Below the pieces are notes generated by a model. The model was not told the origin of the DNA and did no database searches. It was given only the letters and a program-made list of their open reading frames with translations. 64,000 nt of DNA, from the NCBI RefSeq assembly GCF_013359595.1, contig NZ_JABFMP010000009.1:1-64000 (forward strand). Reading direction: 5' to 3'. This document shows, piece after piece, positions 26,047-38,086 of the stretch (position 1 is its first letter; every line of letters starts with the position of its first letter). Origin of the DNA: Pseudomonas sp. C1C7. GTDB taxonomy: Bacteria > Pseudomonadota > Gammaproteobacteria > Pseudomonadales > Pseudomonadaceae. Position numbers and translations under genes: made by a program.

Positions 26047-27228
26047 ATGCTCGGTCCACTGGCATCACTGAAGGTTCTGGATTTCTCGACACTGCTGCCG
26101 GGGCCGTTTGCCTCGCTTTTGCTGGCGGACATGGGGGCCGAGGTGCTGCGCATCGAATCGCCGACCCGCATGGATCTGCTGCGGGTGCTGCCGCCCCATG
26201 ACCGGGGTGTGTCGGCCAGCCATGCCTACCTCAATCGCAACAAACGCAGCCTGGCGCTGGATCTCAAGCAGCCTGAGGCGCTCGAAGTCATCAAGCAATT
26301 GCTCAAGGACTACGACATCGTGCTGGAGCAATTCCGCCCCGGCGTCATGGAGCGCCTGGGCCTGGGCTACGAGGCGCTGAAGGCGATCAATCCGAAGCTG
26401 ATTTACGTGTCGATCACCGGCTACGGCCAGACCGGCCCCTACAAGGATCGCGCCGGCCATGACATCAATTACCTCGCACTGGCCGGGCTGTCGAGCTACA
26501 CCGGTCGCGCCGACAGCGGGCCCCTGCCTTTGGGCGCGCAGGTGGCGGACATTGCCGGCGGCTCATTGCACGGCGTGATCGGCCTGTTGGCGGCGGTGAT
26601 CGCCAGGCAGCAGACCGGGCAGGGGCAGCACCTGGATGTCAGCATGACCGATTGCGCATTCAGCCTGAACGCCATGGCCGGCGCAGGCTACCTGGCCTGT
26701 GGCGTCGAGCCGGGGAGGGAGGACCAGGTGCTCAATGGCGGCAGTTTCTATGACTATTACCGTTCGCGGGATGGCCGCTGGCTGTCGGTGGGCAGCCTGG
26801 AGCCGGGCTTCATGAAGCAATTGTGCGTCGCCCTGGGCCTGGAAGAGATGGCGGGCCTGGGGCTGTCGCCGCAGCCTGCGCAGCAGCAGAAGCTCAAGGA
26901 CGCGTTGAAGACCGAGTTCGAGAAGCATGACTTTGCCGAGCTGTGCGCACTGTTTGCCGAGCTGGATGCCTGCGTCGAGCCGGTGTTGAGTGTGGGCGAG
27001 GCGGTGCGTCATCCGCAGTTGCAGGCGCGGGAACTGGTGACGCAGGTGCCTCGGGGGGATGGATCGAGCCAGGCGCAGATGGCGTGTCCGTTGAAGTTTT
27101 CAGAGGGGCTGCCGGCGCCGAGGCATATCGGGGCGGGGGTGGGGGAGCATACGGATCAGGTGTTGGGGGAGTTGGGGTTTGATGTCGGGCGGATTGCTGA
27201 ATTGCGGCGGGCCAAGGTGATCATGTAG
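26047..27228 (+). CDS. CaiB/BaiF-type class III CoA transferase
   Basis: A 393-residue protein with the family start LASLKVLDFSTLLPGPFASLLLADMGAEVLRIE, the NRNKRSLALDLK segment, YVSITGYGQTGPY and the aspartate of QVADIAGGSLHGVIGLLAA, where the family carries its catalytic Asp. Class III enzymes move CoA between carboxylic acids, often in carnitine, oxalate or branched-chain (alpha-methylacyl-CoA racemase-like) metabolism; the substrate cannot be read from sequence. GGGAGAA precedes the ATG. The last 150 bases are strikingly G-rich. No operon partner. Confidence 0.88.
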   Translation: MLGPLASLKVLDFSTLLPGPFASLLLADMGAEVLRIESPTRMDLLRVLPPHDRGVSASHAYLNRNKRSLALDLKQPEALEVIKQLLKDYDIVLEQFRPGVMERLGLGYEALKAINPKLIYVSITGYGQTGPYKDRAGHDINYLALAGLSSYTGRADSGPLPLGAQVADIAGGSLHGVIGLLAAVIARQQTGQGQHLDVSMTDCAFSLNAMAGAGYLACGVEPGREDQVLNGGSFYDYYRSRDGRWLSVGSLEPGFMKQLCVALGLEEMAGLGLSPQPAQQQKLKDALKTEFEKHDFAELCALFAELDACVEPVLSVGEAVRHPQLQARELVTQVPRGDGSSQAQMACPLKFSEGLPAPRHIGAGVGEHTDQVLGELGFDVGRIAELRRAKVIM

Positions 27229-27244
27229 TGAATTGACCGGCTTC

Positions 27245-27266
27245 ATCGCGAGCAGGCTCGCGATAG
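27245..27266. repeat. Single REP-like palindrome
   Basis: ATCGCGAGCAGGCTCGCGAT is a perfect hairpin of a second REP family, also seen in the element at 41397-41498. Confidence 0.7.
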
Positions 27267-27292
27267 GCCAGTCCGCAAGCCACAAAAGCCTG

Positions 27293-27787
27293 CTACTCGA
27301 CCCGCATCTCCCCACTGAACACCAATGTATGGCGACACCGCCGGCACAGATACCGCCGCCCCTGGTGCACCAACCGATGCCGCTGCGCTGAAAACGGAAA
27401 ATCACTGTCGGCACACGGGCATTTATAGATGTAGCGGGTCACGCTGCGGCGTTTGACGTCGTAGGTGTGGCAGCGGTTGGGCGGCAGTTCGTACACGCCG
27501 CGCATGATCAATTGCCATTCCTCGCCATGGGGCTGGATGCGGTCGCCGAACAGCTGGTGGGCGATCAGGTGGGCGACCTCGTGGGCCACGGTCTGCTTGA
27601 GGAAGTCCTCGGTATTTTCCCGGTACAGCTGAGGGTTGAAGCGCAGCAGGTTCTCGTGCAAATGCGCGACACCGGCTTTTTGCCCGCGCAGCTTGAGGCT
27701 CACCACGGGGCGTTTGAAAGGTCGTTTGAAAAAGGATTCGGCTAGTTGGAAACAGTCTTCGACGCGGGTATTGAGTTGCTCGGGCAT
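27293..27787 (-). CDS. sprT: SprT-family zinc metalloprotease-like protein
   Basis: A 164-residue protein with the HExxH zinc-binding motif as VAHEVAHLIAHQLFGD (H69, E70, H73), the third ligand region near HGEEW, and a C-terminal zinc ribbon (CPC near 123 and CRRC near 148). It resembles bacterial SprT and the protease domain of eukaryotic Spartan; the role in bacteria is poorly defined. Leftward, between the CoA transferase (convergent) and a terminator on its upstream side. Confidence 0.9.
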   Translation of the reverse strand: MPEQLNTRVEDCFQLAESFFKRPFKRPVVSLKLRGQKAGVAHLHENLLRFNPQLYRENTEDFLKQTVAHEVAHLIAHQLFGDRIQPHGEEWQLIMRGVYELPPNRCHTYDVKRRSVTRYIYKCPCADSDFPFSAQRHRLVHQGRRYLCRRCRHTLVFSGEMRVE

Positions 27788-27891
27788 GCTTGATGGATCT
27801 CCAGAGACGTCGAGTATGCCGCAACCCTCGGGCCTTGCGTATTGGCCATGCGCCGAATGGTCGTTGCCGTTTCTGTTGCCCAGGCATTAAA

Positions 27892-27911
27892 AGGCCGCCT
27901 TTCGGCGGCCT
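27892..27911 (-). terminator. Terminator after the Yip1-family gene
   Basis: AGGCCGCC-GAAA-GGCGGCCT followed on the minus strand by TTTTAATG. Confidence 0.7.
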
Positions 27912-27946
27912 GTGTTGGCAGATCTGTTTTTTATGTCGAGCTTCAA

Positions 27947-28549
27947 CTAATTAGTGTAGACCGGCCCCACGCCGAGTCCCCAGACAATAACGGTGAACGC
28001 CATGATGGCCACCAGCACCACCAGGCCTACTGCGAGTACCGAACTTGAAAACAGGAAGCCCTCGTCAGATGGAATGTTCATGAAAGTCGGCAGGCCGACG
28101 TACAACAGGTAAACCGTGTAGCAAATCGCGGCGGTTCCGATGATCATCCCCAGCCACAGGTGCGGATACAGGGCCGCCAGCCCCCCGATGAACAGCGGAG
28201 TCGCGGTGTAGGTCGCAAACGCCACGCAGCGGGCCAGGCTCGGATTGGCGTCGTAGGTGCGGGCCATCCAGTGAATGAACGCCCCCATGACCGCCACACC
28301 GCCGAGCATTGCCAGGTACGACATGATCGACATCCATAGTGCGCTTTCCATCGTCAGCATCACGGGTGCGCGGCTGCCGATGACCCAGCCGACTTTGGTG
28401 GTGCCGATAAACGCCGAGATTGCCGGAATCGCCGCCAGAATCAGCGTGTGAGTCAGGTACATGTGGCTGATGCTTTCCTCCTGGTCGCCACGGATTTCTT
28501 TCCATTCCTGGTCGGGGTGGGTGAAAAGTCCCACTACGTGATGGATCAT
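27947..28549 (-). CDS. Yip1-family membrane protein
   Basis: A 200-residue integral membrane protein starting MIHHVVGLFTHPDQEWKEI, the conserved soluble N terminus of bacterial YIP1-domain proteins, followed by about five hydrophobic segments (about 35-55, 75-95, 110-135, 140-160, 175-197). Start at 28549 chosen because AGGAGTGACTGGC precedes it; the frame extends 16 codons upstream. Function unknown in bacteria. Monocistronic by appearance. Confidence 0.82.
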   Translation of the reverse strand: MIHHVVGLFTHPDQEWKEIRGDQEESISHMYLTHTLILAAIPAISAFIGTTKVGWVIGSRAPVMLTMESALWMSIMSYLAMLGGVAVMGAFIHWMARTYDANPSLARCVAFATYTATPLFIGGLAALYPHLWLGMIIGTAAICYTVYLLYVGLPTFMNIPSDEGFLFSSSVLAVGLVVLVAIMAFTVIVWGLGVGPVYTN

Positions 28550-28735
28550 GCCAGTCACTCCTCTTGTTTTACCGTCGCCCCCCAGTGGAGCGCCCACGGG
28601 CCAATGGCCAAGTACGTCATAGGTCTGGATTCGAATGCGACCTTATGACGCAGTATAGGAAGGACTTAACCTCACAAGGAGCATGGGCTTAGAGCAAATC
28701 GCGCTGTAAAACCGGGGCTTAATCGCAGTTGCATC

Positions 28736-28820
28736 TGTAGGCGTTGCCGAAGGCTGCGATTTCTTGATTTTGCTTTTTCGCAAGCAGGATCAAAAGATCG
28801 CAGCCTTCGGCAGCTCCTAC
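28736..28820. repeat. REP palindrome
   Basis: Inverted TTGCCGAAGGCTGCGAT / ATCGCAGCCTTCGGC arms around an AT-rich spacer, upstream of ttcA; the left arm carries point changes (GCGTTGCC, TTTCTTGA). The rest of the 28550-28908 gap shows no gene. Confidence 0.88.
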
Positions 28821-28908
28821 GCGGGATACGGTCCGTCAGGATGCTTCGCCCTGGAGGCGTTTTTGCGTAAAATGCCCGCCTTTCGTCACACCTCACGGAT
28901 TTCGCGTC

Positions 28909-29733
28909 ATGGGCACTCTTACGGTCAACCAGAACAAACTGCAAAAGCGCCTTCGCCGCCAGGCCGGTGAGGCTGTCGCCGATTTCAACATGATTGAAGA
29001 CGGCGACAAGGTCATGGTCTGCCTGTCCGGCGGCAAGGACAGCTACACCATGCTCGACGTGCTGATGCATTTGCAGAAGGTCGCGCCGATCAAGTTCGAC
29101 ATCGTGGCCGTGAACATGGACCAGAAGCAGCCGGGCTTCCCCGAGCATGTGTTGCCGGCCTATCTCAAGGAGCTGGGCATCGAGTACCACATCGTCGAGA
29201 AGGACACCTACTCGGTGGTCAAGGAGCTGGTACCGGAAGGCAAGACCACGTGCTCGCTGTGCTCGCGCCTGCGCCGCGGCACGCTCTACACCTTCGCCGA
29301 TGAAATCGGTGCGACCAAGATGGCTTTGGGTCACCACCGCGACGACATCGTCGAAACCTTCTTCCTGAACATGTTCTTCAACGGCTCGCTCAAGGCCATG
29401 CCGCCGAAATTGCGTGCCGACGACGGTCGCAACGTGGTGATCCGCCCGCTGGCCTACTGCAACGAGAAAGACATCCAGGCTTACTCGGACTTCAAACAGT
29501 TCCCGATCATTCCGTGCAACCTCTGCGGTTCCCAGGAAAACCTGCAACGTCAGGTGGTCAAGGAAATGCTGGTGGAGTGGGAGCGCAAGACCCCGGGCCG
29601 TACCGAGAGCATCTTCCGCAGCCTGCAGAACGTGAGCCCGTCGCAACTGGCGGACCGCAACCTGTTCGACTTCACCAACCTGCGGATCGACGAAACCGCG
29701 GCATCGCGCTTCGTCAACGTCGTCAATCTCTGA
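28909..29733 (+). CDS. ttcA: tRNA 2-thiocytidine biosynthesis protein TtcA
   Basis: A 274-residue enzyme that thiolates cytidine 32 of tRNAs. The ATP PP-loop is SGGKDS (40-45). Cysteine pairs C115/C118 (TTCSLCSRL) and C203/C206 (PCNLCGSQ) are the catalytic/iron-sulfur ligands of the family, and [10 protein letters not shown] near 141-150 is conserved. Full length. Upstream is a REP element; the next gene follows by 57 bases. Confidence 0.95.
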   Translation: MGTLTVNQNKLQKRLRRQAGEAVADFNMIEDGDKVMVCLSGGKDSYTMLDVLMHLQKVAPIKFDIVAVNMDQKQPGFPEHVLPAYLKELGIEYHIVEKDTYSVVKELVPEGKTTCSLCSRLRRGTLYTFADEIGATKMALGHHRDDIVETFFLNMFFNGSLKAMPPKLRADDGRNVVIRPLAYCNEKDIQAYSDFKQFPIIPCNLCGSQENLQRQVVKEMLVEWERKTPGRTESIFRSLQNVSPSQLADRNLFDFTNLRIDETAASRFVNVVNL

Positions 29734-29790
29734 TCAAACAATGTGGGGATGGATTCATCCCCACAGATCTTCCGTTCCTCAGGAGAGGGC

Positions 29791-30465
29791 ATGCGCGATT
29801 ACAAGTGGCTGAACGAGTACTGCCTGAACCGCTTCGGTTCGGCGGCTGAACTGGAAGCCCATCTGCCCGTTCCGAAAACCCCGGCGCAATTGCGCGATAT
29901 CACCGACGATCGTTACCTGTCGACCATGGCCCTGCGGGTGTTTCGTGCCGGATTGAAACACAGCCTGGTGGACGCCAAGTGGCCGGCCTTCGAGGAAGTG
30001 TTCTTCAAGTTCGACCCGGAAAAAGTCGTGCTGATGAGCGCCGAGCACCTTGAGCGCCTGATGCAGGATGCGCGGATCATCCGTCACCTGGGCAAGCTCA
30101 AGAGCGTGCCGCGCAATGCGCAGTTCGTGCTGGACGTGGCCCATGAAAAGGGCAGCTTCGGTGCGTTGATCGCCGATTGGCCGGTGACCGATATCGTCGG
30201 CCTGTGGACCTTCCTGAAAAAGCGCGGCAGCCAGTTGGGTGGCCTGTCGGCGCCACGCTTCCTGCGCATGGTCGGCAAGGACACTTTCGTGCCGAGTTAT
30301 GACGTGGTTGCGGCGTTGAATGCACAGAACATCATCGACAAGGTGCCGAGCAGTCTGCGCGACCTGGCGCTGGTGCAGGATGTGTTCAACCAGTGGCATG
30401 AAGAGAGTGGCGGGCGGCCGATGAGCCAGATTTCGATGATGTTGGCCTATACCGCCAATCATTGA
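29791..30465 (+). CDS. DNA-3-methyladenine glycosylase I-like protein
   Basis: A 224-residue helical protein (MRDYKWLNEYCLNRFG...) with an HhH-like core around PSYDVVAALNAQNIIDKVPSSL and the segment WPAFEEVFFKFDPEKV, which resembles the Tag family of alkylation-repair glycosylases. It lacks the N-terminal Cys-Gly-Trp start and the C-terminal His/Cys pair that bind zinc in E. coli TagI, so activity is uncertain. Start at 29791 is fixed by AGGAGAGGGC. Probably cotranscribed with ttcA. Moderate confidence in the family, low in the exact activity. Confidence 0.6.
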   Translation: MRDYKWLNEYCLNRFGSAAELEAHLPVPKTPAQLRDITDDRYLSTMALRVFRAGLKHSLVDAKWPAFEEVFFKFDPEKVVLMSAEHLERLMQDARIIRHLGKLKSVPRNAQFVLDVAHEKGSFGALIADWPVTDIVGLWTFLKKRGSQLGGLSAPRFLRMVGKDTFVPSYDVVAALNAQNIIDKVPSSLRDLALVQDVFNQWHEESGGRPMSQISMMLAYTANH

Positions 30466-30470
30466 AGAGC

Positions 30471-30548
30471 GAAAAGATCGCAGCCTTCGGCAGCTCCTAC
30501 AGGGAAACGCATCCCAATGTAGGAGCTGCCGAAGGCTGCGATCTTTTT
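30471..30548. repeat. REP palindrome
   Basis: AAAAGATCGCAGCCTTCGGC and its inverse around AGGGAAACGCATCCCAATG, between convergent genes; likely also acts as a transcription stop. Confidence 0.92.
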
Positions 30549-30551
30549 CTG

Positions 30552-30977
30552 TCAGGCGACAGCGATCTCGCCTTCCCCCGCCAACTTGCGGTTCAACTGA
30601 TGCCGCCACCGCACATACAGCAGCGCTGAACAGAACACCGCCAGACTCGCCCCCATCTCCAGCAAACCGAACATCTGTCGGTTCGGGTCATACGCCGCCA
30701 GCGCGCCCTTGATGAAATACAGGTTCACCACGAAACACATCCACGAATGCCCCCGCGGGCTGCCGGTGAGCATGCCGGGCGCCAGGATCAGCAGCGGCAC
30801 CAGCTCGATCAGCAGAATCACCCATGGCCGGGCGCCGTGCAGGTCCGCGACCAGCAGGTAGTAGATGCACAGCAATCCCACCAGGCCGAGAAAACACAGC
30901 AGGCTGATCACCCGCATGGCGCGGACCCGGGGTTCGAGCCATTCGATGGCGGGGAGGATCTTCGGCTTTCTGGCCAC
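30552..30977 (-). CDS. DUF2069-family inner membrane protein
   Basis: A 141-residue protein with four hydrophobic segments (about 22-42, 52-70, 78-98, 108-128) and a basic N terminus (ARKPKILPAIEWLEPRVRAMR). The GTG at 30977 is chosen because GGAGGG lies just upstream inside the end of wrbA; an ATG further up lies inside wrbA with no binding site. Last gene of the arsC-like, wrbA, DUF2069 unit. Function unknown. Confidence 0.75.
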   Translation of the reverse strand: MARKPKILPAIEWLEPRVRAMRVISLLCFLGLVGLLCIYYLLVADLHGARPWVILLIELVPLLILAPGMLTGSPRGHSWMCFVVNLYFIKGALAAYDPNRQMFGLLEMGASLAVFCSALLYVRWRHQLNRKLAGEGEIAVA

Positions 30978-30979
30978 CC

Positions 30980-31926
<947 letters not shown>

Positions 31927-32041
31927 GAGCGGGTCGCATGTTGTGTAAGGTGGCGGCTATTCTAACTGTGCAGCGCGTAATCCAGAACCGTGGGAGGCAA
32001 TGGGTCGCGGCAGTATTCTTTTTTCGACAAGGAATCACGAC

Positions 32042-32512
32042 ATGGCAAGGCGACTGGCAGCGGCATTGGCGATCTTCGGCGCGTTGATGCTGACGGGGTG
32101 CGGGGGTAACGACTACGGGATCGATCAGAACGGGCAGAAGGTCGCTGCCGATCGCCTGGACGATAAATGGCTGGTGCTCAACTACTGGGCCGAATGGTGC
32201 GGTCCGTGCCGAACCGAGATTCCGGAACTGAATCACCTGTCCGAGCAGCTCAAGGACAAAAAGATCGGGGTGTTCGGGGTCAACTTCGACAACGTGCAGG
32301 GTGAAGAACTGAAGAGCGCGAGCGAGAAGCTGGGGATCAAGTTCACCGTGCTGGCGCAGGATCCTTCCGAGCTGTTCGAGCTGCCGCGCAGTGAGGCCTT
32401 GCCGGTGACCTACATCATCGACAACAAGGGCAAGGTGCGCGAACAGTTGATGGGCGAGCAGACGGCTGCGGGGGTGATGGCGAAGCTGGAGGCGTTGCAG
32501 GCGAAGAATTGA
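32042..32512 (+). CDS. TlpA/ResA-like thioredoxin-fold lipoprotein
   Basis: A 156-residue protein with a lipoprotein signal (MARRLAAALAIFGALMLTGC, lipobox LTGC) and a thioredoxin domain with the WCGPC active site at about residues 57-61 and the cis-proline segment ALPVTYIID. A periplasmic thiol-disulfide oxidoreductase anchored to a membrane; family members act in cytochrome c maturation or general disulfide reduction. Start supported by AAGGAATC. Divergent from arsC. Confidence 0.9.
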   Translation: MARRLAAALAIFGALMLTGCGGNDYGIDQNGQKVAADRLDDKWLVLNYWAEWCGPCRTEIPELNHLSEQLKDKKIGVFGVNFDNVQGEELKSASEKLGIKFTVLAQDPSELFELPRSEALPVTYIIDNKGKVREQLMGEQTAAGVMAKLEALQAKN

Positions 32513-32529
32513 TTTGCTGACTCAGGACC

Positions 32530-32662
32530 TGTAGCAGCTGGCGCAGCCTGCGTCCGGCTGCGCAGCAGTCGTAAAACCTGAGTGCGAGATTTGCCTGAAA
32601 CACCGCATCGTCTGATTTCACGTCTGCTTCGCAGCCGGACGCAGGCTGCGCCAGCTGCTACA
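32530..32662. repeat. REPIN of a second family
   Basis: GTAGCAGCTGGCGCAGCCTG continuing CGTCCGGCTGCG, with its exact inverse at 32630-32662, about 65 bases apart. Different in sequence from the GGAGCTGCCGAAGG family. It separates two convergent genes. Confidence 0.9.
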
Positions 32663-32683
32663 GGGCTGCGTCTGCTTCAGGGA

Positions 32684-33088
32684 TCAACCCTCTTCAAGCC
32701 ACCAGCGCAGCGGCTTGCCTTCGGCAGGCCAGAAGCGCATCTGCTCGATGGACGAGACGTCCCAGCGCTGCACGTTTTCCAGGGCCTGCAGGAAACGTTT
32801 TTCCTGTTCCATCAGCGCCGGCGCGCAGAGTTTGCGGGTGCTGCCGATCTTGCCGAAGGTCAGCTTGTCGCCCTCGAGGGTGTATGGCGCGAACCAGTGG
32901 TTGCAACCGCCATTGCCGTAGGCGCGGCCGTCTTCACCGAGGGTGATGGTCAGGTGGCTGTAATCCATCAGCGGGCGATCGCCGATCCACTCCAGAATGT
33001 AGCTGCGGTTCTGCTGCAATTGCACCGGTTCGGCGGCGCAGCCCATGAGGCCGACACCTACCATCGCGGCCAGAGCCTGGTGTTTCAT
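32684..33088 (-). CDS. META-domain (HslJ-like) lipoprotein
   Basis: A 134-residue lipoprotein (MKHQALAAMVGVGLMGC, lipobox LMGC) whose mature part matches the META/HslJ fold: LEWIGDRPLMDYSHLTITLGEDGRAYGNGGCNHWFAPY, with the Gly-Gly-Cys-Asn centre and a second cysteine in STRKLCAPALMEQEKRFLQAL. Linked in E. coli to heat shock and novobiocin resistance. Start overlaps the stop of the upstream gene (TGATG), indicating translational coupling. Confidence 0.85.
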   Translation of the reverse strand: MKHQALAAMVGVGLMGCAAEPVQLQQNRSYILEWIGDRPLMDYSHLTITLGEDGRAYGNGGCNHWFAPYTLEGDKLTFGKIGSTRKLCAPALMEQEKRFLQALENVQRWDVSSIEQMRFWPAEGKPLRWWLEEG

Positions 33089-33522
33089 CAAGCAGGCTCC
33101 TGGCATTTCGGGCACAGGTGCTTCTCACCGACAGACTTCCAGCCCAGCTCGGCAATGCGCGCCGTGGCGGCAGGCTTTTGCGCCTTCTCGCCCAGTTTGG
33201 CGTCGACCGCGAACTCGAAGCTCAGCTCCTTGGCGCAGCTGTCGCAGTTCACCTGCCAGGTGTGAATCGCCAGTTCGCCGAACACCGGACCACTGGCCAC
33301 CGCCACCCATTGGCCGGGCGGGTTGATCAAGTGGCGAACCGTTTCGACGGTCAGGCGCATGGACAGGTCCTTGGCGCCCTTGAGGGTGACCACCAGCACA
33401 TCGTTATTACGAATCGAGCCGCCGTTGCCGGTGACCTGATAACGTCCCGGCACCAGGGCGCGGCATTCTGTGAGGGTGTGTTGCGGGTTCATCAGGCTGT
33501 AGCGGAAATCGTGTTCGACCAT
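33088..33522 (-). CDS. Conserved zinc-ribbon-like protein, function unknown
   Basis: A 144-residue soluble protein (MVEHDFRYSLMNPQHTLTE...). Two cysteine pairs, CDSC (about 94-97) and CPKC near the C terminus (EKHLCPKCQEPA), could bind one zinc. The middle part reads as a compact beta domain (VAVASGPVFGELAIHTWQVN). The start at 33522 follows GGAGGACC. Coupled to the META lipoprotein gene by a one-base overlap. I do not recognise a named family. Confidence 0.72.
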   Translation of the reverse strand: MVEHDFRYSLMNPQHTLTECRALVPGRYQVTGNGGSIRNNDVLVVTLKGAKDLSMRLTVETVRHLINPPGQWVAVASGPVFGELAIHTWQVNCDSCAKELSFEFAVDAKLGEKAQKPAATARIAELGWKSVGEKHLCPKCQEPA

Positions 33523-33656
33523 GGGTCCTCCAAATATGCGCGACATGCTAGCACGGGCATAAGGACAGCATGATGCGGGCAGATGACCTTCGATCAGGTT
33601 CATCGGGTCGACCGACTCATGGCACACTGCGGCTTTTCAATCCCCAGGGAACGGAC

Positions 33657-34061
33657 ATGGCGTTAATCGAGTGTTTCGAGTGCAAGCAACGCATCAGTTC
33701 AACGGCGCCTGCGTGCATTCATTGCGGCGCACCTGCGGCCGCGCAAGCGGTTGCTGCAACCCCATCTTCAGCGCCGCAACAAGCACCTCTTTCTTTCGGG
33801 CGACTGCCAACTGATGAGAGCGTGCCACGGGCCACTCCCGCGGCGTTCCGGCGTCGGCGTCAAGCGCAAGCCGAGCCAGAAGTCGCGGCCTCGGTTGCCG
33901 CGCCGACCGGCCCGCGCAAGGTAGAACTGTGGCTGAAGATCATGGTGTTTTTGCTGCCGGCGTTTTTTGTCTGGTTCCTGCTGCGCCGTGGGCACAGCGC
34001 CCTGCAACGCCTGATCGGCTTCGCCTGGTTGGGACTGCTGATTCTGCTGACCAAGGCCTGA
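33657..34061 (+). CDS. Zinc-ribbon membrane protein, function unknown
   Basis: A 134-residue protein with an N-terminal zinc ribbon (CFECKQRISSTAPACIHCG: CxxC at 6-9 and 20-23), an Ala/Pro/Gln-rich linker to about residue 90 and two C-terminal hydrophobic segments (about 95-113 and 118-131). This is the common zinc-ribbon-linker-membrane design of small bacterial proteins; function unknown. Start at 33657 after CAGGGAAC. Its end is six bases from the convergent ldhA stop, with no obvious terminator. Confidence 0.75.
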   Translation: MALIECFECKQRISSTAPACIHCGAPAAAQAVAATPSSAPQQAPLSFGRLPTDESVPRATPAAFRRRRQAQAEPEVAASVAAPTGPRKVELWLKIMVFLLPAFFVWFLLRRGHSALQRLIGFAWLGLLILLTKA

Positions 34062-34066
34062 GCCGA

Positions 34067-35056
34067 TCAGCCCTCGACCCGGTTCTGTGCGTTACCGGCC
34101 GCCCACGCCGCGATGTTCTGCAAGGTCGTCGCGGCAATCGCACCCAAGGCCTCGCGGGTCAGGAAGGCCTGGTGCGCGGTGATGATCACGTTAGGAAAAG
34201 TCAGCAATCGCGCCAGCACGTCGTCCTGCAACGGCAGGTCGGAACGGTCCTCGAAGAACAGTTGCGCTTCCTCTTCATACACGTCCAGCCCCAGGTAACC
34301 CAATTGGCCGTCCTTTAATGCATCGATCAGCGCAGGCGTGTCCACCAGGCCGCCGCGGCCGGTGTTGATCAGCATCGCGCCCGGTTGCATATGCGCCAGC
34401 GTTTCGCGGTTGATCAAATGTTTGCTCTGCTCGTTGAGCGGGCAGTGCAGGCTGATGATCTGCGATTCGGCCAGCAGTTGCGGCAGGTCCAGATAACGGG
34501 CGCCCAGCGCTTCGACCTGTGGGTTGGGGTAGGGGTCATAGGCCAGTAACTGGCAGCCGAAGCCGTGCATGATTTTCGCGAAGGTCGCGCCGATCTGCCC
34601 GGTGCCGACCACGCCGACGGTCTTGCCCACCAGATCGAAGCCGGTCAGGCCATGCAGGGTGAAATCGCCTTCGCGGGTGCGGTTGTAGGCGCGGTGCAAG
34701 CGCCGGTTCAGCGCCAGGATCAGCGCCACCGCGTGCTCGGCGACGGCATGGGGTGAGTAGGCCGGAACCCGCACGATGGTCAGCCCCAGGCGTTTGGCCG
34801 CCGCGAGGTCGACATGGTTGTAACCGGCCGAGCGCAGGGCAATCAGGCGCGTGCCGCCGGCTGCGAGGCGTTCCAGCACCGGGGCGCTCAGGTCATCGTT
34901 GATGAAGGCGCAGACCACCTCGTGATGTGCCGCCAGCGCCGCCGTATCCAGACTCAGTCGCGCGGCTTGAAAGTGCAATTCGATGCCGGCCGGCAAGTCG
35001 GCGGCGAGAAAACTGTCGCGGTCGTAGGTCTGGCTGCTGAAAAGAATGGTGCGCAT
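34067..35056 (-). CDS. ldhA: Fermentative D-lactate dehydrogenase
   Basis: A 329-residue D-2-hydroxyacid dehydrogenase. NAD-binding GVVGTGQIGATFAKIM (about 149-164), the arginine in INTGRGGLVD, the glutamate in LDVYEEE and the histidine in ITAHQAF form the active site. It interconverts pyruvate and D-lactate with NADH. Size and the immediate neighbourhood of gacS match ldhA of P. aeruginosa. It is read in the same direction as gacS, 60 bases downstream of it. Confidence 0.94.
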   Translation of the reverse strand: MRTILFSSQTYDRDSFLAADLPAGIELHFQAARLSLDTAALAAHHEVVCAFINDDLSAPVLERLAAGGTRLIALRSAGYNHVDLAAAKRLGLTIVRVPAYSPHAVAEHAVALILALNRRLHRAYNRTREGDFTLHGLTGFDLVGKTVGVVGTGQIGATFAKIMHGFGCQLLAYDPYPNPQVEALGARYLDLPQLLAESQIISLHCPLNEQSKHLINRETLAHMQPGAMLINTGRGGLVDTPALIDALKDGQLGYLGLDVYEEEAQLFFEDRSDLPLQDDVLARLLTFPNVIITAHQAFLTREALGAIAATTLQNIAAWAAGNAQNRVEG

Positions 35057-35116
35057 GAATGCTCCTGATCCCCTGGTTACATTATTCAGCCTTTACACCC
35101 GGTGTATTGCCCTGAA

Positions 35117-37870
<2,754 letters not shown>

Positions 37871-38086
37871 GCATCTCTCCTGCATCCAGCTATCGATAGA
37901 CCTGCGCATGCGTCCGGCACGCACCATTTGCGCAGTGTAGCGATTTGCACGCGGGCAATCTTCGTAAAAATCGATGGCGTCATTCGTCGCCCGAAGCGGC
38001 AGTTTCCACTCGCGCTCAGCCCCTCGACTTGTCCCGCACCGCTCAATCTTGAATAATCGCCAACTGAGAATTATTTGCAGATAACC

